A DNA stretch of 64,000 nucleotides from Roseateles_B sp051857535 (GCF_051857535.1 NZ_JBPZGY010000007.1:62001-126000); one strand, 5' to 3'; shown: positions 14,498 to 26,781, numbered from the stretch's first letter. Numbers and translations: made by a program. Notes: generated from the sequence alone by a model not told the origin.

Positions 14498-16231
14498 ATG
14501 AGCAAGAACACGCGCGAATTCTTTGCCCGCCCGGCCGTCGAGGCCGGCATCAACCGCTGGGACTGGGCCTTGCTGCCCCTGGTGCTGGCCACCCTCGTCC
14601 TGATGGGCTACGGCGCCGCCCAGATGGCACGGCCCTTCGAGCTGGGCGATGTGCTGCCCCTGAGCCTGGACCCGACCCAGCTCCCCTACTACCTGCTGCG
14701 CACCACGCTGCGCATGTTCATCGCCCTGGCGGCCGCCCTGGTCTTCAGCTGCGTGTTCGCGGTGCTGGCGGCCAAGTACCGGTCGGCCGAGCGGGTGCTG
14801 GTGCCACTGCTGGACATCCTGCAGTCCATTCCCATCCTGGGCTTTCTCTCGATCACGGTGACGGGCTTCATCGCCCTCTTCCCGGGCAATCTCTTCGGGG
14901 TGGAGTGCGCGGCCATCTTCGCCATCTTCACCTCGCAGGCCTGGAACATGGCCTTCAGCCTGTACCAGTCCCTGCGCACCCTGCCGTCGGAGCTGCAGGA
15001 GGCGGCGCGCGTGTTCCAGCTCTCCGGCTGGCAGCGCTTCTGGCGCCTGGAGCTGCCCTTCGCCATGCCGGGCCTGCTGTGGAACATGATGATGTCCATG
15101 TCCGGCGGCTGGTTCTTCGTGGTGGCTTCCGAAGCCATCACCGTCTCGAACCAGAGCATCAAGCTGCCCGGCGTGGGCTCCTACATCGCCCTGGCCATCG
15201 AGGCACGCGACCTGGCGGCCATCGCCTGGGCCATCGTCGCCATGCTGATCGGCATCCTGCTCTATGACCAGCTCTTCTTCCGCCCACTGGTGGCCTGGGC
15301 GGACAAGTTCCGCTTCGAGGAAAACGCCAGCGAGCAGGCGCCGCGGTCCTGGCTGCTGAGCTGGCTGCGCCGCACCCAGGGCGTGCAGGCCCTCGCCAGG
15401 TGGGCCGGGCGGCAGCTGCAGCGCAGCCTCACGCTCTTCCGGCTCCGCCACGATGGCACCTCGGCTCGCGCGCGGCCCGCCCTGCCCTCGCCCCTGGGCC
15501 GGCGGCTCTGGGACGCCGTGCTGGCAGCCGCCGTGGTGTTCGCGGTCTGGCGCCTGCTGAGCTTCGTCCATGCGGAGGTGGGCTGGGCCGAGGTGGGGCA
15601 TGTGTTCCTGCTGGGTGGCTACACGCTGCTGCGGGTGCTGGTGCTGATCGCACTGGCAGCGCTGCTGTGGGTTCCCATCGGCGTGTGGATAGGCCTGCAT
15701 CCACGCTGGGCCGGACGGCTGCAGGCCGTGGCCCAGTTCCTGGCGGCCTTCCCGGCCAACCTGCTGTTCCCGCTGGTGGTGCTGGGCATCGTGCACTGGA
15801 AGCTTGACCCGGACTGGTGGCTGTCACCGCTGATGGTCTTCGGCACCCAGTGGTACATCCTCTTCAACGTCATCGCTGGCGCGTCCGGTATTCCGGGCGA
15901 GCTGCGCTTCGCGGCGCAGAACCTGGGGCTGAAGGGCTGGCTCAAGTGGCGGCGTTACCTGCTGCCGGCGGTCTTTCCCAGCTTCGTTACCGGCGCCATC
16001 ACCGCCAGCGGCGGCTCCTGGAACGCCAGCATCGTGGCCGAGTACGTCAGCTGGGGCGACACCACCCTGCGCGCCCAGGGCCTGGGCAGCTACATCGCCG
16101 AGATGACGGCCCGAGGAGACTTCCCGCGCATCGCCCTGGGCATCGGCGTCATGTGCGTCTTCGTCATGGGGCTCAACCATTTCGTCTGGCGCCGCCTCTA
16201 CCGGCTGGGCGGCGAGCGCATGCACTTCTGA
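14498..16231 (+). CDS. ABC transporter permease, two fused NitT/TauT-type domains
   Basis: A 577-residue inner-membrane protein with two BPD_transp_1 permease halves in one chain. The first is about residues 25-270, with EAA-like loop ELQEAARVFQLSGWQRF. The second is about 340-570, with loop ELRFAAQNLGLKGWLKW. A polar linker rich in Arg separates them. Such fused permeases with an AAA-associated ATPase form orphan NitT/TauT-family importers. No substrate-binding protein lies next to it, and the substrate is unknown. The ATPase gene follows after 20 bases. The start MSKNTREFF at 14498 was chosen because it begins the conserved region; its ribosome-binding site is weak. Confidence 0.85.
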   Translation: MSKNTREFFARPAVEAGINRWDWALLPLVLATLVLMGYGAAQMARPFELGDVLPLSLDPTQLPYYLLRTTLRMFIALAAALVFSCVFAVLAAKYRSAERVLVPLLDILQSIPILGFLSITVTGFIALFPGNLFGVECAAIFAIFTSQAWNMAFSLYQSLRTLPSELQEAARVFQLSGWQRFWRLELPFAMPGLLWNMMMSMSGGWFFVVASEAITVSNQSIKLPGVGSYIALAIEARDLAAIAWAIVAMLIGILLYDQLFFRPLVAWADKFRFEENASEQAPRSWLLSWLRRTQGVQALARWAGRQLQRSLTLFRLRHDGTSARARPALPSPLGRRLWDAVLAAAVVFAVWRLLSFVHAEVGWAEVGHVFLLGGYTLLRVLVLIALAALLWVPIGVWIGLHPRWAGRLQAVAQFLAAFPANLLFPLVVLGIVHWKLDPDWWLSPLMVFGTQWYILFNVIAGASGIPGELRFAAQNLGLKGWLKWRRYLLPAVFPSFVTGAITASGGSWNASIVAEYVSWGDTTLRAQGLGSYIAEMTARGDFPRIALGIGVMCVFVMGLNHFVWRRLYRLGGERMHF

Positions 16232-16251
16232 ACGGAACTCGAGGGATCCCC

Positions 16252-17577
16252 ATGACACAAGCCATCATCGAACTGAAGGGCGTGGGCAAGACTTTCCGCT
16301 CGGCTGACGGCCACGTCCGCCCGGTGCTGGACGGCGTGGACTTCACCCTGCGCGAGGGCGAGATCGTCGCGCTGCTGGGCCAGTCCGGCTCAGGCAAGAG
16401 CACCCTGCTGCGCATCATGGCCGGGCTCATAGAGGCTGACCGCGGCGAGGTGCGCTACCGCGGCCAGCCGCTCTACGGCCCGGCGCGGGCCATCAGCATG
16501 GTCTTCCAGTCCTTCGCCCTCTTTCCCTGGCTGACCGTGCAGCAGAACGTGGAGCTGGGGCTGGAGGCGCGGGGCGTCGGCCAGGCCGAGCGCGCGGCCA
16601 AGGCCGAGGCGGCGATCGAGCTCATCGGCCTGGCCGGCTACGAGGGGGCGCTGCCGCGAGAGCTCTCCGGCGGCATGCGCCAGCGCGTGGGCATCGCGCG
16701 CGCCCTGGTGACTGAGCCCGAGGTGCTGCTGATGGACGAGGCCTTCTCCGCCCTGGACGTGCTGACCGGCGAGCGCCTGCGCGAGGACATCCTGGAGCTT
16801 TGGCAAGGCGGCGGCATGCCCACCCAGGCCATGCTGGTGGTCTCACACAACATCGAGGAGGCCGTGCTGATGGCGGACCGCGTGCTGGTCTTCGCCAGTG
16901 ACCCGGGCCGCATCCGCTGCCAACTGGCCATCCAGTTGCCACGGCCACGCAATCCGGACAGCGCAGAGGTACGAGCGCTGATCGACGAGGTCTACGCCCT
17001 GATGACGGCCGGCGCCGGGCGCCCGGTGCGCACCGGGTCCGAAGCAGCCAGCGAGGCCACGCCCCTTGCCGAGCGCCTGCCGGAGGCCGACGTGGCACGC
17101 ATGGACGGCCTGCTGGAGCTGCTGGCGGCACCGTCCTTCGCGGGCCGCGCCGACCTGCCGCAACTGGCCCGGGCCTCCGAGCTGAGCGACGCCCAGATGC
17201 TGCCCGTGGCCCACGCCCTGGCCCTGCTGGGCCTGGCCCTGCTGGAGGACGGCGACCTGCAGCTGAGCGCCCTGGGGCGGCACTATGTGGACGGCGGCCA
17301 TGCCCTGCGCCAGGAGCTTTTCGGGCAGCAGCTGCTGGACCGCGTCCCCCTGGTCGCCCACATCCGCCACAGCCTGGAACGGGAGAGCAGCGGCCAACTG
17401 CCCGAGCAGCCCTTCCTGCGCCTGCTCAGCGAGCACCTGGCTTCCAGCGAGGCCGAGGTCGTGATGAACACGGCCATTTCCTGGGCGCGGCATGGCGAGG
17501 TTTTCGAGTACGACTTCCACACGGGGCTGCTGCGCCTGCCGACCGGAGAGTTGGAGGCGCAGGACGAGGCGGTCTGA
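16252..17577 (+). CDS. NitT/TauT-type ABC transporter ATPase with AAA-associated C-terminal domain
   Basis: A 441-residue ATPase. Residues 1-260 form the nucleotide-binding domain: Walker A LGQSGSGKST at about 43-52, signature LSGGMRQR at about 138-145, Walker B VLLMDEAFSALD. After a Glu/Ala-rich linker, residues of about 285-435 form the AAA-associated C-terminal domain, an alpha-helical winged-helix-like region typical of this transporter subclass. Note DEAF in place of the usual DEPF after Walker B. It works with the fused permease upstream. The ATG at 16252 has GAGGGA upstream. The role of the C-terminal domain is unknown. Confidence 0.87.
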   Translation: MTQAIIELKGVGKTFRSADGHVRPVLDGVDFTLREGEIVALLGQSGSGKSTLLRIMAGLIEADRGEVRYRGQPLYGPARAISMVFQSFALFPWLTVQQNVELGLEARGVGQAERAAKAEAAIELIGLAGYEGALPRELSGGMRQRVGIARALVTEPEVLLMDEAFSALDVLTGERLREDILELWQGGGMPTQAMLVVSHNIEEAVLMADRVLVFASDPGRIRCQLAIQLPRPRNPDSAEVRALIDEVYALMTAGAGRPVRTGSEAASEATPLAERLPEADVARMDGLLELLAAPSFAGRADLPQLARASELSDAQMLPVAHALALLGLALLEDGDLQLSALGRHYVDGGHALRQELFGQQLLDRVPLVAHIRHSLERESSGQLPEQPFLRLLSEHLASSEAEVVMNTAISWARHGEVFEYDFHTGLLRLPTGELEAQDEAV

Positions 17578-17677
17578 GCCCGCACCGTGCCTGTGGGACC
17601 GGCGTTCATCCCCCGAAAACCGCCGTTCATGGTGGCCCCAATGGCGGCAACGAAGGCGCGGACTATGCTCGCGCGCC

Positions 17678-20995
<3,318 letters not shown>

Positions 20996-21050
20996 GGGAA
21001 CGGCAGGGGATTTCAAGTCCCCGCCCAAGCCCTCAGGCTGCTGCAGGAAG

Positions 21051-21079
21051 GATGAAGGGCGCGCGGGACGCCCTTCATC
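21051..21079. terminator. Shared hairpin between convergent genes
   Basis: A perfect 11-bp stem GATGAAGGGCG/CGCCCTTCATC with a 7-base loop lies between the amidohydrolase stop (plus) and the degP stop (minus). There is no long T-run on either side, so it may act as a bidirectional 3'-end structure. A smaller hairpin GGGGA/TCCCC lies at 21007-21023. Confidence 0.55.
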
Positions 21080-21092
21080 ATCGAGGCACGGC

Positions 21093-22646
21093 TCAGCCCA
21101 GCTTCACCGGCACGAAGATGCGGTCCTTGCCGCGCTGCACCAACAGAGCCACGGACTTCTCCGCACCGGCCACCACGCTGCGCACCTGCTCCACCGAGCT
21201 CACTGGCGTGCCGTTGACGGCCAGCAGCACGTCACCCGGGCGCACCCCGGCCTGGGCCGAGGGGCCGCTGACGTCCTCGATCACCAGGCCCTCCTTCACG
21301 CCGTCGCGCCGCTCCTGGGGATCCAGCGGACGCAGGGCCAGGCCCAGCTTGCCTTGCTGGGGAGCGCCCTCGTCATCGGACCTGGCCACACGGCTCTTCC
21401 TGTCACCGTCGTCGCCCAACTTGGCCTTGAGCGTTTCGAGCTTGCCGTGGCGCCAGACCTCCAGGGTCGCGGTCTCGCCGGGCATGGCCTGGCCGACGAG
21501 GGCGGGCAGGTCGCTGCTGGCCACGATGGGCTGGCCGTTGAACTTCAGGATCACGTCGCCCGACTTCAGACCGGCCTTGGCGCCGGCACTGCCGTCCTCG
21601 ATGGCGGCCACCAGCGCACCCTCGGGCCTGGGCAGCTTGAAGGAATCGGCAAAGCCTTGGTTCACGTCCTGGATGGTGATGCCCAGGCGGGCGTGCTGCA
21701 CCTTGCCGCCCTTCTCGATCTGCTGGCGCACGCGCTGAGCCACCTCCACCGGAATCGCGAAGGACAGGCCCTGGTAGCCGCCGCTCTGGCTGTAGATCTG
21801 CGAGTTGATGCCCACCACCTCGCCGCGCGCATTGAACAGCGGGCCACCGGAATTGCCGGGGTTGATGGCGACATCGGTCTGCAGGAAGGGCACGAAGCTC
21901 TCCTGCGGCAGGGCCCGGCCCTTGGCGCTGACCACGCCGGCCGAGACGCTGTTCTCGAAGCCGAAGGGCGAGCCGATGGCCAGCACCCATTCCCCCACGC
22001 GCAGGTCCCGGGTATTGCCCAGGGTGACGGTCGGCAGGCCGCGGGCCTCGATCTTCAGCACGGCCACGTCGGTCTTGGGGTCGGAGCCCAGCACCTTGGC
22101 CTTGAATTCGCGACGGTCGGTCAGCTTGACGGTCACCTCGGAGGCGTCGCGCACCACGTGGGCATTGGTCAGGATGGTGCCGTCTTCCGAGACGATGAAG
22201 CCCGAGCCCTGGCCGCGGGTGGGCATCTCGCCCCCGCGCGGGAGCTGGGGCTGGAAGCGGCGGAAGAATTCGTAGAAGGGATCGTCCGGATCCAGATCGG
22301 GCATCTGGCCGCGGCGCTGTGCCTGGGTCTTCACCGTGCCGGTGACGCTGATGTTGACCACGGCCGGCCCCTGGCGGGCGGCGATGGCGGCGAAGTCGGG
22401 CAGCGTGGCGGGGCTGGCGACTGCCGCCGCGGCCGAGCCCGTCGCAGGGACGGCGCTGGCCAGCACCGGGCTGGTGGTGGCGGCTTCGGCAGGCGCGGTG
22501 GACGCCACTGCGGTGCTGCTGGTCTTGAGGGTGTTGCTGGCGTGCATGGCGCCGGCACCTCCGGCGGCACCGAGCACGCCGGCGGCGACGAGGGCCCAGA
22601 CCAGGCGGCGGGCCGGGATCATGCGAGTGGGGCTGTGGTCATTCAT
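21093..22646 (-). CDS. Periplasmic serine protease, DegP/MucD family
   Basis: A 517-residue envelope-stress protease. An N-terminal membrane or signal segment (about residues 14-34) is followed by a low-complexity Ala/Ser/Thr stretch. The trypsin-like domain has the triad His163 (TNAHVV), Asp193 (KTDVAVL) and Ser266 (GNSGGP). Two PDZ domains follow (about 310-400 and 430-515). It degrades misfolded periplasmic proteins. The ATG at 22646 is chosen because AAGGAGA lies 6 bases upstream; an ATG 48 bases further up lacks a site. It lies 74 bases downstream of a sensor kinase gene on the same strand, so it is probably co-expressed with that system. Confidence 0.92.
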   Translation of the reverse strand: MNDHSPTRMIPARRLVWALVAAGVLGAAGGAGAMHASNTLKTSSTAVASTAPAEAATTSPVLASAVPATGSAAAAVASPATLPDFAAIAARQGPAVVNISVTGTVKTQAQRRGQMPDLDPDDPFYEFFRRFQPQLPRGGEMPTRGQGSGFIVSEDGTILTNAHVVRDASEVTVKLTDRREFKAKVLGSDPKTDVAVLKIEARGLPTVTLGNTRDLRVGEWVLAIGSPFGFENSVSAGVVSAKGRALPQESFVPFLQTDVAINPGNSGGPLFNARGEVVGINSQIYSQSGGYQGLSFAIPVEVAQRVRQQIEKGGKVQHARLGITIQDVNQGFADSFKLPRPEGALVAAIEDGSAGAKAGLKSGDVILKFNGQPIVASSDLPALVGQAMPGETATLEVWRHGKLETLKAKLGDDGDRKSRVARSDDEGAPQQGKLGLALRPLDPQERRDGVKEGLVIEDVSGPSAQAGVRPGDVLLAVNGTPVSSVEQVRSVVAGAEKSVALLVQRGKDRIFVPVKLG

Positions 22647-22720
22647 GGCGTTCTCCTTGGCTGCTGCAACCTGAACGGTCGCGATGGCAGTCACTTTCGA
22701 ACGCCACGCTTAGAGGCCGC

Positions 22721-24124
22721 TTAATGAAGCTGAGCCTGGTCTGAGGCCAGCGCCCCCGGCTCACAGGCCGGCAGGCGCAGCTCCACCTGCAGGCCGCCCA
22801 GACGACCGGACTGGCTCAGCCGCAGCTGGGCGCCGTGCCGATCGGCAATGGCCTTGACGATGGCCAGGCCCAGGCCGCTGCCCGGGGCCTGCGAGGCCGA
22901 GGCGCTGCTGCGGTAGAAGCGGTCAAACACGCGCTGGCGTTCACCGGCGGGGATGCCAGGCCCACTGTCTTCCACCAGCAGCAAGACCTGACCCTCCCCC
23001 GGCGTGGCATGCAGGCTCAGGTCGACCTGGCCACCCGCGGGGCTGTACTTGATGGCGTTGTCCAGCAGATTGCGCAGCAGCACGCGCAGGCCCTCGGGCT
23101 GGCCCATGACCCAGGCTGGATCGCAGTCCTGCAGGCCGACGTCAACGCCGCGCAGGCTGCCCAGCTCGCTGGCATCGGCCACAGCCTGGCGGCACAGCGC
23201 GTCCAGGGCCAGGGGCTCCAGCGCCCGCTGTGCGGCCGCCCCCTCCTGGCGGGCCAGGGACAGCAGCTGCTCGATCAGGTGGGAGGCACGCTCGATGCCC
23301 TGCTCCAGCCGCTTCAGGCCCGGCTCGCCTGCAGCCCCCCCCTGCTGCAGGGCCTGCAGCTGCAGCTTGAGCGCGGCCAGCGGCGTGCGCAGCTCGTGGG
23401 CGGCGTCGGCCACGAAATGCTGCTGGTCCTCGAAAGCGCTGCGCACCCGGCCCAGCAGGGCGTTGAACTCCTGCACCATGGGGCGCAGCTCGCTGGGCAG
23501 GTCGCCCGCCGGTACCGGGGCCAGGTCACCCGGCGAGCGGTCCGCCAACTGGGCGCGCACACGCTCCACCGGGTCCAGGGAGCGGCTGATCACCAGCCAC
23601 ACCACCAGGCCCAGCAGCGGCAGCATCAGCAAGGTGGGCATGGCCGTGCGCCAGGCCAGCTGCGAGGCCATGCGCTGGCGCACGGAGAGGTCCTGCGCCA
23701 CCTGGATCACCTGCAGCGGCGTCTGCACCGAGAACACGCGGAAGGTGCGCCCGCGGTCCGTGACGTCGGAAAAGCCCAGCACCGCGCGCTGCGGCAGCAG
23801 CCAGGGGCCGGGGGAGCGAAACATGGAAGCGCCGTCCAGGCTCCAGACCTGCACATGGAAGTCGAAGCTCTGCTGCTCGCCCAGCGGCAGGGAGATGGTG
23901 CCGCTACCCGGCCCGGCCACGCTGCCGCGCAGGGAGAAGGCCATCTGCTGCATCTGGTAGTCGAAGAGCTGGTCGGCCTCAGCCAGGGCCGTGCGGTAGG
24001 CGCTATAGGCTTGCAGGAAGGCGGCCAGCGAGACGGCGGCCAGCAGAAACATCAGGAGGCGCTGGCGCAGCGAGCGCGGCATCAGCCAGCGCCGCAGGCC
24101 CGTCAGCAGCGCGGCGCCCTTCAT
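22721..24124 (-). CDS. Two-component sensor histidine kinase (QseC/PmrB type)
   Basis: A 467-residue inner-membrane kinase. The first transmembrane segment is about residues 24-42; a periplasmic domain extends to about 155 and the second segment is about 163-182. A HAMP-like region follows. The HisKA phospho-acceptor lies in FVADAAHELRTPLAALK (about residues 245-261). The HATPase region has N-box LLRNLLDNAIKYSP, G1 VEDSGPGIP and G2 GSGLGLAIVKAI. The ATG overlaps the regulator stop as ATGA, showing translational coupling. Just before the G1 box the gene carries 15-mer copy D (22981-22995), read as G-Q-V-L-L. The signal sensed is unknown; degP downstream suggests an envelope role. Confidence 0.9.
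   Translation of the reverse strand: MKGAALLTGLRRWLMPRSLRQRLLMFLLAAVSLAAFLQAYSAYRTALAEADQLFDYQMQQMAFSLRGSVAGPGSGTISLPLGEQQSFDFHVQVWSLDGASMFRSPGPWLLPQRAVLGFSDVTDRGRTFRVFSVQTPLQVIQVAQDLSVRQRMASQLAWRTAMPTLLMLPLLGLVVWLVISRSLDPVERVRAQLADRSPGDLAPVPAGDLPSELRPMVQEFNALLGRVRSAFEDQQHFVADAAHELRTPLAALKLQLQALQQGGAAGEPGLKRLEQGIERASHLIEQLLSLARQEGAAAQRALEPLALDALCRQAVADASELGSLRGVDVGLQDCDPAWVMGQPEGLRVLLRNLLDNAIKYSPAGGQVDLSLHATPGEGQVLLLVEDSGPGIPAGERQRVFDRFYRSSASASQAPGSGLGLAIVKAIADRHGAQLRLSQSGRLGGLQVELRLPACEPGALASDQAQLH
22981..22995 (+). repeat. 15-mer GCAAGACCTGACCCT, copy D (inside sensor kinase gene)
   Basis: Exact copy of the dispersed 15-mer, read on the minus strand as Gly-Gln-Val-Leu in the strand leading to the G1 box of the kinase. 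The identity with copy A in nirD extends over 22 bases (22975-22996). Confidence 0.85.
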
Positions 24125-24780
24125 TCCTTGGGCACGCGGTAACCCACGCCGCGCACGTTCTGGATCAGCTCGGCGCCCAGCTTCTTGCGCAGGCCGTGGA
24201 TGTAGACCTCGACGGCGTTGCTGGAGATCTCGTCCTTCCAGCCATAGAGCTTCTCCTCCAGCTGCTGGCGCGACAGCACGATGCCCGGCCGCGCCAGCAG
24301 GGGCTCCAGCACCGCCCATTCGCGGGCTGAGAGCACCACCTCGCGGCCGTCCTTGCTCACCTCGCGGGTGGCGGGATTGATGGCCACGCCCTTGTGCTCG
24401 TAGACCGGCTCGGCCCGGCCTTGCGCGCGGCGCAGCAAGGCGCGGATGCGGGCCAGCAGCTCGTGGAACTCGTAGGGCTTGAGCACGTAGTCGTCCGCCC
24501 CGGCGTCCAGGCCGGCGATGCGCTGCTCCAGGGCGTCCCGCGCGGTGGCGATCAGCACCGGCAGGCTCTGCTTACGGCCGCGCAGCTGCTTGAGCACCGT
24601 CATGCCGTCGGCCTTGGGCAGGCCCAGGTCCAGGATGAGGAGGTCGTAGTTCTGGCTCAGCAGGGCGGTGTCCGCCATCTCGCCGTCCCGGACCCAGTCC
24701 ACGGCATAGCCCTCGGCCCGCAGCAGGTCCAGCAGGGGCTCACCGATCATCAGGTCGTCTTCGACCAGCAGCAGTCTCAT
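24121..24780 (-). CDS. OmpR-family response regulator (QseB/PmrA type)
   Basis: A 219-residue regulator when started at MRLLLVEDD (24780). The receiver domain has acidic residues EDD at 7-9, the phospho-acceptor Asp in LLILDLGLP (about residue 51) and the conserved Lys in VLKPYE (about 101). The C-terminal winged helix has NAVEVYIHGLRKKLG and ends RGVGYRVPKE, typical of OmpR/PhoB DNA-binding domains. A GTG 15 bases further upstream is an alternative start. It is followed with a 4-base overlap by its kinase gene and then degP, and is transcribed divergently from the glycine riboswitch. Confidence 0.92.
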   Translation of the reverse strand: MRLLLVEDDLMIGEPLLDLLRAEGYAVDWVRDGEMADTALLSQNYDLLILDLGLPKADGMTVLKQLRGRKQSLPVLIATARDALEQRIAGLDAGADDYVLKPYEFHELLARIRALLRRAQGRAEPVYEHKGVAINPATREVSKDGREVVLSAREWAVLEPLLARPGIVLSRQQLEEKLYGWKDEISSNAVEVYIHGLRKKLGAELIQNVRGVGYRVPKE

Positions 24781-24860
24781 GGGGGCTCGGGGCACGTCGG
24801 GGTGGAAAAGCAGAATTCTCCACGGAAGAAAGCCCCTGGCCTTAGCAGCCCCTTAATCTC

Positions 24861-24891
24861 TTGCCGGGCGGGCTGATTCCGTGGCTACAAT
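24861..24891 (+). promoter_or_regulatory. Sigma70-type promoter of the gcv operon
   Basis: TTGCCG (24861-24866) and TACAAT (24886-24891) are separated by 19 bases, slightly long. The predicted start near 24898 coincides with the first base of the glycine riboswitch, which supports the call. Confidence 0.6.
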
Positions 24892-24897
24892 GCGCCC

Positions 24898-25158
24898 GGT
24901 CAGGAGAGAGCTCCCTAGCGGGGGCCGCCGAAGGCGCAGAGGCACTGGTGATCCCACGCTTCGAACGCTCAGGCAAAAGGACTGACAAAACGTTCCGATC
25001 GGAACGTTCCTCACTGGAGAGAGACGGGTCTCGAGCCCGTCCACCGAAGGGGCAAGCTGCGGGCGATACGCCGGTGGCCAATCTCTCAGGTAAAGCGGAC
25101 AGCGAGGGCAGCTCCCCAGACCTGGGTTCATCCCAGGCGGGGTCCAAGAATGCCCTCG
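24898..25158 (+). promoter_or_regulatory. Tandem glycine riboswitch with expression platform
   Basis: Two glycine aptamers lie in series upstream of gcvT. Aptamer 1 spans about 24899-24986 (P1 GTCAG/CTGAC; conserved GGAGAGAG and CTCAGGCAAAAGGACTGA). Aptamer 2 spans about 25009-25107 (GGAGAGAG and CTCAGGTAAAGCGGACAG). The linker between them holds a 20-bp perfect palindrome (24989-25008). The aptamer 2 P1 3' arm (25100-25107) overlaps CGAGGGCA (25103-25110), which can instead pair perfectly with TGCCCTCG (25151-25158) next to the gcvT ribosome-binding site. This suggests glycine binding frees translation of gcvT. A small hairpin CCTGGG/CCCAGG (about 25120-25136) lies in between. Confidence 0.95.
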
Positions 25159-25170
25159 TAGGAATGCACC

Positions 25171-26298
25171 ATGTCCGCCGCCCCTTCCGCCGATCTCAAG
25201 AAGACCCCCCTGCACGCCCTGCACATCGAACTCGGTGCCAAGATGGTGCCCTTCGGCGGCTATGACATGCCCGTGCAGTACAAGGCTGGCATCCTGGCCG
25301 AGCACAAGCACACCCGCACGGCCGCCGGCCTCTTCGACGTCTCCCACATGGGCCAGCTGCGCCTCGTGGGTGCCGATGCCGGCGCCGCGCTGGAATCCAT
25401 CGTGCCGGTGGACATCATCGACCTGCCCGTCTACAAGCAGCGCTACGCCCTCTTCACGAATGAGCAGGGCGGCATCCTGGACGACCTGATGGTCTGCCGC
25501 CGCCCCGACGACATCTTCGTGGTGGTGAACGCCGCCTGCAAGGAGCAGGACACGGCCCATCTGCAGGCCAAGATCGGCAGCCGCTGCGAAGTCATCCCCA
25601 CGCCCGAGCGCGCCCTGCTGGCGCTGCAAGGCCCGCAGGCCGTGACCGCCCTGGCCCGTCTGAACCCTGAAGTCGCCAAGCTGACCTTCATGACCGGCGG
25701 CTTCTTCAATCTGGACGGCATCGAGACCTTCCTGACCCGCTCGGGCTACACCGGCGAGGACGGCTTCGAGATCTCGGTGCACAACGACCAGGCCGTCGAG
25801 CTGGCCCGCAAGCTGCTGGCCCAGCCGGAAGTGCAACCCATCGGCCTCGGTGCCCGCGACACCCTGCGCCTGGAAGCCGGCCTGTGCCTCTACGGTCATG
25901 ACATCGACACCACCACCACCCCCGTGGAAGGTGCCCTGACCTGGGCCATCCAGAAGGTGCGTCGCGCCGGTGGCGCCCGTGCCGGCGGCTATCCCGGTGC
26001 CGACATCATCAACGAACAGCTCGCCAACGGCGTGCAGCGCAAGCGCGTGGGCCTCATCTCCACCGAGCGCATGCCCGTGCGTGAAGGCGCCAAGCTGGTG
26101 AACGCCGACGGCGCCGAGATCGGCGTCGTGACCAGCGGCTCCCTGGGCCCCACGGTCAACCAGCCGGTAGCCCTGGCCTATGTGCAGACGGCCCATGCCG
26201 CGCAGGGCACCGAGGTCTTCGCTCTGGTCCGCGACAAGCGCGTGGCCATGACCGTGGCCGCCACCCCCTTCGCGCCGCACCGCTACTTCCGCGGCTGA
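25171..26298 (+). CDS. gcvT: Glycine cleavage system T protein (aminomethyltransferase)
   Basis: A 375-residue GcvT. It transfers the methylene group from the aminomethyl-lipoyl GcvH to tetrahydrofolate and releases ammonia. Recognisable parts are the N-terminal PFGGYDMPVQY and FDVSHMGQL, the folate-binding region and the SGYTGEDGFEISV segment, and the C-terminal barrel with TSGSLGPTVNQPVALAYV. It is the first gene after the tandem glycine riboswitch, with AGGA 7 bases before the ATG. gcvH follows after 92 bases, a spacer that contains a small GGGGCC/GGCCCC hairpin (26311-26328). Confidence 0.97.
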   Translation: MSAAPSADLKKTPLHALHIELGAKMVPFGGYDMPVQYKAGILAEHKHTRTAAGLFDVSHMGQLRLVGADAGAALESIVPVDIIDLPVYKQRYALFTNEQGGILDDLMVCRRPDDIFVVVNAACKEQDTAHLQAKIGSRCEVIPTPERALLALQGPQAVTALARLNPEVAKLTFMTGGFFNLDGIETFLTRSGYTGEDGFEISVHNDQAVELARKLLAQPEVQPIGLGARDTLRLEAGLCLYGHDIDTTTTPVEGALTWAIQKVRRAGGARAGGYPGADIINEQLANGVQRKRVGLISTERMPVREGAKLVNADGAEIGVVTSGSLGPTVNQPVALAYVQTAHAAQGTEVFALVRDKRVAMTVAATPFAPHRYFRG

Positions 26299-26390
26299 TG
26301 TCCGGGCATGGGGGCCGATACTGGCCCCTCGCCTTCCCTTTCGATTCCAGTTCTTTCCCTGGTCTTTTCTCCCGACATTCGGAGCACACC

Positions 26391-26765
26391 ATGAGCATCA
26401 AGTACACCGCCGACCACGAGTGGATCCAGATCAACGCTGACGGTACCGCCACCGTGGGCATCACCGTCCATGCGCAAGACGCGCTGGGCGACGTGGTGTT
26501 CGTGGACCTGCCGGACGTCGGCAAGAGCTTCGCCGAGAAGGAAGTCGCTGGCGTGGTCGAGTCGGTCAAGGCTGCTGCCGACGTCTACATGCCCGTCAGC
26601 GGCGAGATCACCGAGGTGAACGAGGCCCTGCGCGCCGATCCCTCCCTGGCCAATAGCGACCCGCTGGCCTCGGGCTGGTTCTTCAAGGTCAAGCTGTCCA
26701 AGCCGGCCGAGCTGGACGCCCTGCTGGACGCCACCGCCTACGACGAGCTGGTCAAGAACAGCTGA
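26391..26765 (+). CDS. gcvH: Glycine cleavage system H protein
   Basis: A 124-residue lipoyl carrier of the glycine cleavage complex. The lipoylated Lys lies in VVESVKAAADVY (about residue 64), with a typical N-terminus YTADHEWI and C-terminus GWFFKVKLS. GcvH shuttles the aminomethyl group from GcvP to GcvT. The start is MSIKYTADHEW at 26391, with GGAG about 7 bases upstream. Confidence 0.97.
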   Translation: MSIKYTADHEWIQINADGTATVGITVHAQDALGDVVFVDLPDVGKSFAEKEVAGVVESVKAAADVYMPVSGEITEVNEALRADPSLANSDPLASGWFFKVKLSKPAELDALLDATAYDELVKNS

Positions 26766-26781
26766 TCGCCGTGAGGTGAAC

